The notes beneath the pieces were generated by a model. The model worked only from the letters and a program-made list of their open reading frames with translations. It searched no databases and was not told where the DNA came from. The translations under genes were made by a program, and so were the position numbers. 64,000 nucleotides of DNA, taken from positions 434,001 to 498,000 of the forward strand of contig JAENYO010000002.1 of the NCBI GenBank assembly GCA_016841745.1, given 5' to 3'. How positions within the stretch are numbered: position 1 is the stretch's first letter; each line of letters begins with the position of its first letter. The DNA comes from Acetomicrobium hydrogeniformans (lineage in GTDB: Bacteria; Synergistota; Synergistia; Synergistales; JAFGMB01). Below are positions 38,147 through 46,987 of the stretch, piece by piece.

Positions 38147-39802
38147 ATGGGAAATATGTTCTGTTACCAGTGTGAACAGACTGCAAAGGGCTCTGGGTGT
38201 ACATCCTGGGGCGTTTGTGGAAAAAGTCCGGAAGTTGCAGATCTTCAGGATCTTCTTATCTATATTACAAAGGGAATATCCATGTATGCCCACAGGGCAA
38301 GGCAGCTTGGTGTAAAAGACAGTGAAATCGATGTTTTTGTAGTTGAGGCACTTTTCACTACCATAACCAATGTCAACTTTGACGAAGTAAGAATGGAGAA
38401 AGCAATTCGCCGGGCTGGTGAAATTAAGTCTAAAGCGAGAGATCTTTACGAAAATGCAGCTCAGAAGGCCGGTCAGAAACCAGAGAAGCTTGCAGGTCCG
38501 GCTGAATATATCCCTCCTGGGTCCAGAGATGATCTGATAAGGGATGGAGAAAAGGTGAATCCTGAAAGCTTTGCTGAAAAACGGGGTGAAGTGATACAGG
38601 GTCTACACGACCTGGTCCTCTTTAGCCTCAAAGGAAGTGCTGCTTATTTAGACCATGCCGTAGTCCTTGGAGTGGAAGATGATGATGTCTATGGTTTCTT
38701 CCATGAATTCCTGGATTTTCTCAGTAGAGAGAATTTTACAGTTGATGAACTTTTTGGGAGAGTCCTTGATGCAGGAAAGTGGAATATCAGGGTTATGGAG
38801 CTTCTCGATGAGGCAAACACCGGTACTTATGGTCATCCAGAACCCACAAAGGTAAAAGTTACTCCGGTTAAAGGAAAAGCTATCCTTGTTTCTGGACATG
38901 ATCTTAAGGATCTGGAGATCCTTCTTAAGCAGTCTGAAGGAAAGGGTATTAATATATATACCCATGGAGAAATGCTTCCATGTCTTGCCTATCCAGAACT
39001 GAAAAAGTATCCCCATCTGGCTGGCAACTATGGAAGCGCCTGGCAGAACCAGAGGGAGGAATTCGATGAATTTCCGGGCTCCATTCTTATGACAACCAAT
39101 TGTATCCAGAAGCCCAAGGATTCCTATATCAACAGGATCTTTACTACTGGGCTGGTCGCATGGCCTGGAGTGAACCATATTGGTAAAGATAAAGATTTCT
39201 CTCCTGTTATTGATTCTGCCCTTTCCCAGGCAGGGTTTACTGAAGATGGGCCTGAAAAATATATAACAGTGGGTTTTGGCCGCAATGCAGTTCTTTCTGC
39301 TGCTGAAACCGTTATAGAGCTCGTGAAATCAGGCAAGATCAGGCACTTCTTCCTTATAGGGGGATGTGATGGTGCCAAACCTGGTAGAAGTTACTACACG
39401 GATCTGGCTAAAATGGTACCTGAAGATTGCATAATACTTACCCTGGCCTGTGGTAAGTACAGGTTTAATAAACTTGATTTCGGGGACATTGAAGGGCTTC
39501 CAAGGCTGCTGGATGTCGGACAGTGTAATGATGCATATTCCGCAGTCAAGATCGCCATGGCCCTGGCAGATGCCTTCGAAACAGATGTTAACAGCCTGCC
39601 TTTATCGATGGTACTTTCATGGTATGAACAGAAGGCCATATGTATCCTGCTTTCCCTCCTCTACCTTGGTATAAGGAATATCCGTATAGGTCCCACTCTC
39701 CCCGCTTTTGTCAAGCCGGAGGTGTTGAATGTGCTTCAGGAAAAATTTAACCTGATGCCGGTAACCACCCCAGGGGAGGACCTTAAGGCTATCCTTGGAT
39801 AG
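38147..39802 (+). CDS. hcp: Hybrid-cluster protein / hydroxylamine reductase
   Basis: MFCYQCEQTAKGSGCTSWGVCGK; FTTGLVAWPGVNHI; FFLIGGCDGAKPGRSYYTDLA; LACGKYRFNKL; LPLSMVLSWYEQKAICILLSLL. Confidence 0.95.
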   Translation: MGNMFCYQCEQTAKGSGCTSWGVCGKSPEVADLQDLLIYITKGISMYAHRARQLGVKDSEIDVFVVEALFTTITNVNFDEVRMEKAIRRAGEIKSKARDLYENAAQKAGQKPEKLAGPAEYIPPGSRDDLIRDGEKVNPESFAEKRGEVIQGLHDLVLFSLKGSAAYLDHAVVLGVEDDDVYGFFHEFLDFLSRENFTVDELFGRVLDAGKWNIRVMELLDEANTGTYGHPEPTKVKVTPVKGKAILVSGHDLKDLEILLKQSEGKGINIYTHGEMLPCLAYPELKKYPHLAGNYGSAWQNQREEFDEFPGSILMTTNCIQKPKDSYINRIFTTGLVAWPGVNHIGKDKDFSPVIDSALSQAGFTEDGPEKYITVGFGRNAVLSAAETVIELVKSGKIRHFFLIGGCDGAKPGRSYYTDLAKMVPEDCIILTLACGKYRFNKLDFGDIEGLPRLLDVGQCNDAYSAVKIAMALADAFETDVNSLPLSMVLSWYEQKAICILLSLLYLGIRNIRIGPTLPAFVKPEVLNVLQEKFNLMPVTTPGEDLKAILG

Positions 39803-39850
39803 CAAACCTTAACAAGCTTTAGAGCATAGCCTTTGTATGGAGGTATTAAC

Positions 39851-40189
39851 ATGGAAAAATATGTTTCTGACGATTCAATTAGCGGAAAAGTACTCAAGCT
39901 GGAAGATCTCGTCCAGTACCAGCAGGATTCAGTTGTAAGCAGGGCCATAATCCAGGGAGAAAAGGGAACGGTTACCCTGTTTGCTTTCGACGAGGGGCAG
40001 TCTTTAAGTGAGCATAGTGCTCCCTTTGATGTGCTTGTCCAGGTTTTGGAGGGAGCAATGGAGATAAGGATTGGAGGAGATCCTAACAAAGTGTCTTCTG
40101 GAGAAGTCTTGATAATGCCTGCTAATATCCCTCATTCTCTTAAAGCTACAACAAAGGTTAAAATGAACCTCGTAATGATAAGGTCTTGA
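39851..40189 (+). CDS. Cupin domain-containing protein
   Basis: FAFDEGQSLSEHSAPFDVLVQVLEGAMEIRIGGDPNKVSSGEVLIMPANIPHSLKA. Confidence 0.93.
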   Translation: MEKYVSDDSISGKVLKLEDLVQYQQDSVVSRAIIQGEKGTVTLFAFDEGQSLSEHSAPFDVLVQVLEGAMEIRIGGDPNKVSSGEVLIMPANIPHSLKATTKVKMNLVMIRS

Positions 40190-40196
40190 GATAGAG

Positions 40197-40228
40197 AAAA
40201 GCCCGGGGTTCTCTCCGGGCTTTTCAAT
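40197..40228 (+). terminator. Rho-independent terminator after cupin gene
   Basis: AAAAGCCCGG GGTTCTCT CCGGGCTTTT. Confidence 0.85.
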
Positions 40229-40267
40229 TTATTTCTCCCTACGGGAGAAAAGAGTATCGATAATGAA

Positions 40268-40366
40268 TCAGCCAGTACAGGCTTTTTCTTTCTTTTCTTC
40301 TTTAACGGTGTTTTCAGAGTTCTTCTTCAGTTTTTCGGCCGGATCTTCTTTTTTCTTCCAGAACAT
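40268..40366 (-). CDS. Candidate 32-aa lysine/glutamate-rich small protein
   Basis: MFWKKKEDPAEKLKKNSENTVKEEKKEKACTG*, preceded by AGGAGGT on the minus strand; missed by the ORF track length cut-off. Confidence 0.4.
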   Translation of the reverse strand: MFWKKKEDPAEKLKKNSENTVKEEKKEKACTG

Positions 40367-40502
40367 GCAGCATACACCTCCTATACCTATATAGGGTATA
40401 ATAAAAATGGATAAAAATCAACCTCTCCAGATCTGGAAGATAATGAGAGACAGGGGTATCCTGTACAGGCGGTTAAATTTTTTTTATAAGGAGCAGGTAA
40501 GG

Positions 40503-41285
40503 ATGGGATCCTTTAAGCTCAATGTACTTGTAGAAATCGTGAGTAAGGCTTCTTTGATCATTACTAACCAGGGTGACAGGTCCATCGCTCGAAGCAGGTC
40601 CAGTTCGGACTATACCACTTTTACCGATTTAAAGGTCGAAAACTTTATTAAGGATAAACTGATCAAGCTTTCCCCGAAAAGCCTCATAATTGCTGAAGAA
40701 TCATTTGACCCCGAAAGTGTTCAGGATTGGAAGGATTCTGCCTTTGTCCTGGATCCGGTGGACGGGACGATAAACTTTCATCATAACTATAATGCATCGG
40801 CTATCTCCCTTGCTTTTATTGAAGACGGTTTTCCTCTTTATTCGGTTATTCTGGATCCCTTCAGGAATGAACTGTTTGCGGCGGAGAGAGGCTGTGGTGC
40901 CTCAATGAACGGAAGGAAGATCATGGTGTAAGGAGTTTCTTCCTTGAGAGACGCCCTGGTCGGTTTTGGTACAACTCCCTATGACAAGGCCAGAGGTCTG
41001 CAAATGATTAAGGTTGCAGGGATGATCTACCCCCGATGCCAGGACATAAGAAGATTGGGTGCGGCGGCCCTTGATCTTGCCTATGTTGCATGCGGAAGAC
41101 TTGATGCCTTTTTCGAAATGGATCTTAAACCCTGGGATTTCTATGGAGGTATGCTTCTTATAACAGAAGCAGGAGGTACAGTTTCTGACTGGAAGGGGAG
41201 AAATGTTGAGGGACTCGGGAAAAGAGATATTCTTGCAACCAACGGTTTGCTTCATCAGGAAATGCTGGATAGGATAAAGATATGA
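40503..41285 (+). pseudogene. Inositol monophosphatase family protein interrupted by in-frame TAA (40929-40931)
   Basis: Upstream half has DPVDGTINF, downstream half in the same frame has RLGAAALDLAYVACGRLDAFFEMDLKPWDFYGGMLLITEAGG; join ...MNGRKIMV*GVSSLRDALVGFGTTPYD. Confidence 0.85.
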
Positions 41286-41361
41286 ATAATCCTGTCCTAC
41301 TGTACTTGAAAGGAGATTTCAAGCTATAATACCCTCTATCCAGATCAAGGAGGAAGATAAG

Positions 41362-41841
41362 ATGGCAGAAAATAAAACAAATCCGGTAGCAACCTTTAAT
41401 ACAAATATGGGTAGTTTCAAAATAGAGCTTTTTGAGGACAAGGCTCCGGTCACTGTAGCAAATTTTGTTGAGCTTGTAGAGAAAGGTTTTTACAACGGGC
41501 TCATCTTTCATAGGGTGATTGACGGTTTCATGATCCAGGGTGGATGTCCCCTGGGTAAAGGAACTGGCGGCCCGGGATACAAGATCAAGGATGAATTCCA
41601 TCCCGACTTGAAACATGATTCGGAGGGTATCCTTTCCATGGCTAATGCAGGTCCTGATACGGGAGGGTCCCAGTATTTCATTACTCTTGCTGAAACAGCC
41701 TGGCTTGACAATCACCATGCTGTTTTTGGCAAGGTCAGTAGCGGGATCGAAGTTGTACGGACCATCGGCGGTGTAAAGACCGGTTTTGCTGACAAACCTG
41801 TTGAAGATGTTGTGATAAGAGAGATCGTGTTGTCAAAATAA
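41362..41841 (+). CDS. Cyclophilin-type peptidyl-prolyl cis-trans isomerase
   Basis: [52 protein letters not shown]. Confidence 0.95.
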   Translation: MAENKTNPVATFNTNMGSFKIELFEDKAPVTVANFVELVEKGFYNGLIFHRVIDGFMIQGGCPLGKGTGGPGYKIKDEFHPDLKHDSEGILSMANAGPDTGGSQYFITLAETAWLDNHHAVFGKVSSGIEVVRTIGGVKTGFADKPVEDVVIREIVLSK

Positions 41842-41878
41842 GCATTAACTGGTTTGTTTTATAATCTCTAACTGATTA

Positions 41879-41930
41879 TAAAGACCCGCTTTCCGGGAAA
41901 TTTATTTTTACCGGAAGGCGGGTCTTTATC
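41879..41930 (+). terminator. Rho-independent terminator after cyclophilin gene
   Basis: AAAGACCCGC...TTCCGG...CCGGAAGGCGGGTCTTTATCTTT. Confidence 0.85.
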
Positions 41931-42052
41931 TTTATGAGCCAAGTTCGTTATTTCAATGCTATAATAAAATCACGCTTATTGTAGATTAAATTTAATTTAG
42001 TTCCTGAACAAATGCAGAAATGTATTGAGTAAAGTTTTTTTCCATCACAGGG

Positions 42053-44002
42053 GTGTTGGTTTTATTGGAGAGAGAGAACAAGGATATTACGGGTATTCAG
42101 ATCGAAAATCTGAAATTAACGGACCTGATAGATCTTGAAGAGCTTCAGAAGCTTCAGGATTGTTTTGCGTTGAGCAACAATATTGCATCCATAATCCTTG
42201 ATCCTGAGGGCAAACCAGTAACCAGGAGCAGTAATTTTTCCGAATTCTGCCGAATTGTCAGATCCTCATCCAGAGGAAGCGGGAATTGCAAAAAAGTGGA
42301 ACAAGCCCTTTCCCGTACTCAGGAGAATACTGTTCCCTTTGTCATTAACTGTGATACCTTTCCTGCCATTATGGAAGGTGTCGTTCCCGTAATTGTCAAG
42401 GGTCATCATCTGGCCAGCTGGAATATTGGTCAGGTTGTTGATTCTGCTGATATGAATGGTGCTGAAATATCGGATAAGGCAGATTTCCTGTGTCTTGATG
42501 AGGAAGAACTTGTTTCAGCTTTTGGCAAATTAAGGAGAATGTCCCGGTCCGAGTTTGAAAGAACACTGAAGTTCCTGGAACTTCTCACCCTTCAGGTTTC
42601 CCTTCTCGCCGTCCAGAACATTGAACAGAAGCAGCTTATCATTGAAAGGGATAGAGCTGAAGATGCTCTGAAAAAGATAAGACAGAGACTGGAGCTTGCC
42701 TTGAATAGTGCAGATCTGGCCATGTGGGACTGGAATATAAAGTCTGGTGAATTGCTGTTTAGTGACCGTTGGGCTGAAATGATCGAATACAGGCCTGAGG
42801 AGATACAACCTCATTTTGATTCCTGGCAGAAACTGGTACATCCTGAAGATATGACCAGGGTAATGAGTTATCTTCATTCTCATCTGAACCGGGATATACC
42901 CTTTTTCCGGAGTGAGTACAGAATGAAGACCCGCCTTGGAAAATGGAAGTGGATCCTGGATTCCGGAAAAGTTGTAGAATGGGATGAAAAAGGAGAACCT
43001 CTTCGTGCCGTTGGTACCCATATGGATATTACCCAACAGAAGAAAGCAGAAGGGAAATTGAACCAGAACTCTGAAGAACAGAATATCCTCCTTGATAATA
43101 TTGACATACAGATCTGGTATATGAAAGATGCAGAACATTATGGCAGGGTCAATCAGGCACATGCAGATTTCCTTGGTATGGATAAAATGGAGATACAGGG
43201 TCGAAGTCTTTCCGAGATAGAAGGAAGAGACCGTTCCATCAGTGAAACTGAATCCAATAACAGGGTTATCAAGAAAAAGAGAACTGCAAAACTTGAAGAA
43301 TGGAGAAAGAACAGTTCCGGAGAGGACAGGCTTCTTTCAATTACAAGAACCCCTAAACTGGACGAAGATGGAAACGTAGAGTATATAATCTGTACTGCCA
43401 CGGATATTACGGAAAGAAGAGAATATGAGCGTAAACTGGCCTACATGGCAGTTCACGATCCTTTGACCGGCTGCTATAACAGACATTCCCTCGATCAACT
43501 TCTCAAGAAGGAAGCTGGCAGATCCAAACGGTATAAACATCCAATAGAACTACTGATGATAGATATAAACCGGTTTAAGGAAATAAATGACCGTTTCGGG
43601 CATCAGACAGGAGACAAAGTACTTCAGGAAGTGGCGACCATACTTCAGAAGCAGGTCAGGGATTGTGATCTTGTCGTAAGGTATGGAGGAGATGAATTCC
43701 TTATCCTCCTCCCAGAAACAAGCGGCCAGACTCAGACACTGAAAGAACGGATTATAAAAGCGGTGCATGATTGGAACAATAAGAATAATATATTGACATT
43801 CCCTCTCAGCCTGTCCATAGGCTGTGCACACTGGGATCCTGAAAGTCCCCAGTCTATTGAGGATGTTCTTGCAGAAGCTGACAGAATGATGTATGAGGAA
43901 AAGCGAAGGGAAAAACAGGGAGAAAGTCCATTCATCAGGCTTGTTGACGATTCTGAGAAGACGGGAACCTACCGAAGAATAATACATCCATCCTCAAACT
44001 GA
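42053..44002 (+). CDS. PocR-PAS-PAS-GGDEF diguanylate cyclase
   Basis: PocR sensory region (ASIILDPEGKPVTRSSNFSEFCRIVRSS...GNCKK), two PAS/PAC regions, RDCDLVVRYGGDEFLILLPE (intact GGDEF and I-site). Confidence 0.88.
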   Translation: MLVLLERENKDITGIQIENLKLTDLIDLEELQKLQDCFALSNNIASIILDPEGKPVTRSSNFSEFCRIVRSSSRGSGNCKKVEQALSRTQENTVPFVINCDTFPAIMEGVVPVIVKGHHLASWNIGQVVDSADMNGAEISDKADFLCLDEEELVSAFGKLRRMSRSEFERTLKFLELLTLQVSLLAVQNIEQKQLIIERDRAEDALKKIRQRLELALNSADLAMWDWNIKSGELLFSDRWAEMIEYRPEEIQPHFDSWQKLVHPEDMTRVMSYLHSHLNRDIPFFRSEYRMKTRLGKWKWILDSGKVVEWDEKGEPLRAVGTHMDITQQKKAEGKLNQNSEEQNILLDNIDIQIWYMKDAEHYGRVNQAHADFLGMDKMEIQGRSLSEIEGRDRSISETESNNRVIKKKRTAKLEEWRKNSSGEDRLLSITRTPKLDEDGNVEYIICTATDITERREYERKLAYMAVHDPLTGCYNRHSLDQLLKKEAGRSKRYKHPIELLMIDINRFKEINDRFGHQTGDKVLQEVATILQKQVRDCDLVVRYGGDEFLILLPETSGQTQTLKERIIKAVHDWNNKNNILTFPLSLSIGCAHWDPESPQSIEDVLAEADRMMYEEKRREKQGESPFIRLVDDSEKTGTYRRIIHPSSN

Positions 44003-44011
44003 AGAAAAAGC

Positions 44012-44036
44012 AAGGTGGACCTTGGTCCACCTTTTT
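44012..44036 (+). terminator. Rho-independent terminator after GGDEF gene
   Basis: AAGGTGGACC TTGGTCCACCTTTTT. Confidence 0.75.
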
Positions 44037-44049
44037 AAATGATCTATCT

Positions 44050-45630
44050 CTAGATAGAAGTTTCTTCTATCTTACCTATCATTTCCTCGAATCCGAAGAT
44101 GGTTCCATCAATATTATCGATGGTCATATCAAGGGCCCGTAATCCTTTGAATTCATATCCCTCAGGAAGCCTGTTCGCATATCTTTTTACCTTGAGCAGG
44201 GCCTGAAGATAATTTCTTTCCTGGTAAGAAATTATGTCTGTTGCGAAAAGGGCATCAGGGTGTTCTTCCAGAAAGAAAAGGTTGGCCATTTCAAGATTTT
44301 CTTCAACATCCATTTCCTCATACCATATATCTGCAAGGATGGTTCTGAAACGAGCCCTGTCTTCTGCGGACACTAGCTGTCTTACAGCTCTATCGATCGT
44401 TTTCAGGTTTTCTCTCAGTTCACCGCTTATTAAATGCGGATTGAGCATTGGTAGTGAAAAGAGGGAAATATAATGAGCCTCTTCTTCTATGGAAACCTCT
44501 CTTCGAAGAAGTTTCCCGTAGGCCGGTCTAAGGGTAACCGAGGCATCTTCAGGTTCTGATCTTACAAGCTCTCTGAACACCCATCCTGTATTGGATCGCC
44601 TGTGTTCAAAAGGTGAATCTATGAGCCAGGTTACGTAGCCTGTATCAAAAAGCCCCTTTCGTCCTGCTCTGCCGGCCATCTGGAGAAATTCGTTCTTTGA
44701 TATCGGTTTTTCGTCATGATACATTACAAGCTGGGCAAAAATAGCATACTCAGCTGGCAGGTTTACCCCAAGGGCCAATGCATTTGTCCCTACCACTACA
44801 TCAAGTATCCTTTCCCTGAAGGCAGATTCAACAAGGAGTTTCTCCTTGGGAAGCATTCCGCCATGATATATTCCAACCCCCCGGAGAAGGGGGGGCATAA
44901 CTTTGGGGACGTCAAGAATTCTGGCTATTTCATAAAGTCGTTTCTTTTTTTCAATTTTGACCCTTTTCCTGGATTTTGAGAGTCTTGCTGCGAGCTTTGA
45001 TGCCCCTTTCTGGGAAAATAAAAAAACAAGAGCATCATGGATCCTGTCCAGTCTGAAACCTTTTTTAGTCTGAAAGACGAGTTCAGTTGCTCTTTCCCGG
45101 TTTTCATATACAGTGAATTCTTCTCCGGTTATTCTTGAAAGATAGTTTCCGACGGAATGAGTCCCACCAAAGGTGGCGGACATAACCAGGATCCTGGTTG
45201 CAGGGTGGGTTTCCTTGATACCATCAATATATGCCCTTGCCCTGTGAGGGTCTGTAAATATATAGTGAAATTCATCAACAATAAGTTTCTGGCCAGGGAC
45301 AGATGCATATTTAAGGGTATATATTTCCTGGGTACAGCAGAGAAGGGAAGCGCCCGTATTCCTCTTGAAATCTCCTGTTTCTATTCCCACGTCAAAGCCC
45401 ATTCTCCTGAGATCAAGGTATCGTTCATTACTCAGAGCCTTGATGGGGGCAGTAAAGATAGTCCGTTCAGCGGGTGGTTCGAGTATCTCCCCTCTGGTAT
45501 TAAGGAGTCCCGCCCAAAGGTAGGCAACCAGAGTCTTTCCTGAACCTGTGGGGGAAGAAAGGACGGCATTTTTCCCCTTTACGTATGAAAATGCTTTAAG
45601 CTGCCAGTCATAAAAATCGAATATTTTCAT
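44050..45630 (-). CDS. Ski2-like DEAD/DEAH-box helicase
   Basis: SSPTGSGKTLVAYLW, DEFHYIFTDPHRARAYIDGI, VMSATFGG, VGTNALALGVNLPAEYAIF, QMAGRAGRKGLFDTGYV. Confidence 0.9.
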   Translation of the reverse strand: MKIFDFYDWQLKAFSYVKGKNAVLSSPTGSGKTLVAYLWAGLLNTRGEILEPPAERTIFTAPIKALSNERYLDLRRMGFDVGIETGDFKRNTGASLLCCTQEIYTLKYASVPGQKLIVDEFHYIFTDPHRARAYIDGIKETHPATRILVMSATFGGTHSVGNYLSRITGEEFTVYENRERATELVFQTKKGFRLDRIHDALVFLFSQKGASKLAARLSKSRKRVKIEKKKRLYEIARILDVPKVMPPLLRGVGIYHGGMLPKEKLLVESAFRERILDVVVGTNALALGVNLPAEYAIFAQLVMYHDEKPISKNEFLQMAGRAGRKGLFDTGYVTWLIDSPFEHRRSNTGWVFRELVRSEPEDASVTLRPAYGKLLRREVSIEEEAHYISLFSLPMLNPHLISGELRENLKTIDRAVRQLVSAEDRARFRTILADIWYEEMDVEENLEMANLFFLEEHPDALFATDIISYQERNYLQALLKVKRYANRLPEGYEFKGLRALDMTIDNIDGTIFGFEEMIGKIEETSI

Positions 45631-45777
45631 TTACGCTGTTTCCCCTCTGATCGAGGGTCATGTAAATACCCTCGGCATGGACTGATTTTATCAAGTGATA
45701 CTGAACTGAATAATTATTTTGATCCTGAAAGTCAGAAGGTAACTATATTCCATAAAAGCAAATTATTCCAGACCTTC

Positions 45778-46557
45778 TTAATTGATGGAGCAGGCCGTCA
45801 TCTCGAGTGCAGTATCCTCCATAGCCGAATAGAGATGGCCTGCGTATTCCATGGGGATTCCGGACCACATCCGGGTAGATATCCGCTGTTGTTCCCGATC
45901 TTCAAAATGGGCAACAAGGGGGTTATCCCAAAGTCCCTTTTGGAGTATATTGTCAGCAAAAGAATCTCCATACACTATCCTGCCGATATTGATAGCAGCG
46001 TTTATGTCCCTGTCGATGATCTGGCCGGAGCTGCTAAGGTAGGATTTTCCCCTTAGATGTCCCGTACGGGATTTTCTTCTCCATCTCTTGGTGCCGGAGT
46101 ATTCTATCTCTTCCAGAGCAAGGGAATCTATCTGACTGGTAAAAGCCTCGTCCACAAGATGTACTTCTATCCTTGCAAGGGAACATTCAAAGCGAAGGGT
46201 ATTGACAAGGTGAAGGGTAATATTAAGGTATGGGTTATCTCTGAGGGATTTATACCTTATCTTGTAAGGGTTCTTGACAGAGCGATTTCCGAGGGCTATA
46301 GACCGGATCCCCAGGCGTAGACATTCACCTATAACATAGTGACATCTTTTTAGAAGATATGTATTTATTTCCAGGAGTTCTCCATGAATTAAATAAGGGT
46401 TTTTTTTAGCCATGGCCCGTAATCTTTTCATTTTGCCTTTTTCCAGGGTATTGGGTATCAGTATAGGTTGTTGTCCTGAAAGATTTGACACTATTGCCAG
46501 AAGATATCTTTCGCCCATATCAATGGCCATTGCATTACACTGGTTTGTTCTCTGCAT
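45778..46557 (-). CDS. N-terminally truncated TnpB/IS605 OrfB-like protein (RuvC-like region only)
   Basis: AIDMGERYLLAIVSN (RuvC-I-like), IALGNRSVK, VDEAFTSQIDSLALEEI, GKSYLSSSGQIIDRDINAAINIGRI (RuvC-III-like); no zinc-finger cysteines. Confidence 0.75.
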   Translation of the reverse strand: MQRTNQCNAMAIDMGERYLLAIVSNLSGQQPILIPNTLEKGKMKRLRAMAKKNPYLIHGELLEINTYLLKRCHYVIGECLRLGIRSIALGNRSVKNPYKIRYKSLRDNPYLNITLHLVNTLRFECSLARIEVHLVDEAFTSQIDSLALEEIEYSGTKRWRRKSRTGHLRGKSYLSSSGQIIDRDINAAINIGRIVYGDSFADNILQKGLWDNPLVAHFEDREQQRISTRMWSGIPMEYAGHLYSAMEDTALEMTACSIN

Positions 46558-46610
46558 TGATAATCCCTCCCTTGGTCCTGGATAAAGGGTTTCTGATTAT
46601 GGATCCCCAT

Positions 46611-46653
46611 TAAAAAAGGACGGCAATCCTTGAACAGACTGCCATCCTTTTAA
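46611..46653 (-). terminator. Rho-independent terminator (minus strand), upstream of TnpB-like gene
   Basis: Minus strand AAAAGGATGGCA...TGCCGTCCTTTTTT. Confidence 0.8.
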
Positions 46654-46781
46654 AAATCCTGGTTATTATGTGCGAAGTGTTCCTTTCCAGATGTTATTCC
46701 ATTCTTCATGATCATTTACAGTATCCACTCCTTTCTGGTTGTGAAGTGGAATGATACAAGCTCATATTTCAACTTACTCTA

Positions 46782-46810
46782 AATATAGTGTCAAAATGAT
46801 AAAGAGTCAA
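46782..46810 (-). promoter_or_regulatory. Sigma70-type promoter on minus strand, TTGACT-N17-TATATT
   Basis: Plus-strand AGTCAA at 46805-46810 and AATATA at 46782-46787. Confidence 0.7.
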
Positions 46811-46987
46811 GAATAAAACACTATTTACAGATGGCACTTTACATCTATTAAAGAATAATAATGATTCTTGATTTATACTTTAGATAGATAAGAATTTATG
46901 TTATCTCTTTAAATAGACAAATAGTCAGCCTAAGTGTAAAACTTTTAAGTAAAGTTGCCTGCATATGGGTCAAGGAAGTGATGAATT

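Noticed and set aside
40929-40931. Recoding (Sec or Pyl) at the IMPase internal stop
   Set aside because: The codon is TAA, not TGA or TAG, and no SECIS-like hairpin follows.
45851-46320. Plus-strand ORFs opposite the TnpB-like gene (45851..46042, 46057..46320)
   Set aside because: Antisense to a motif-bearing coding frame and without recognisable protein features.
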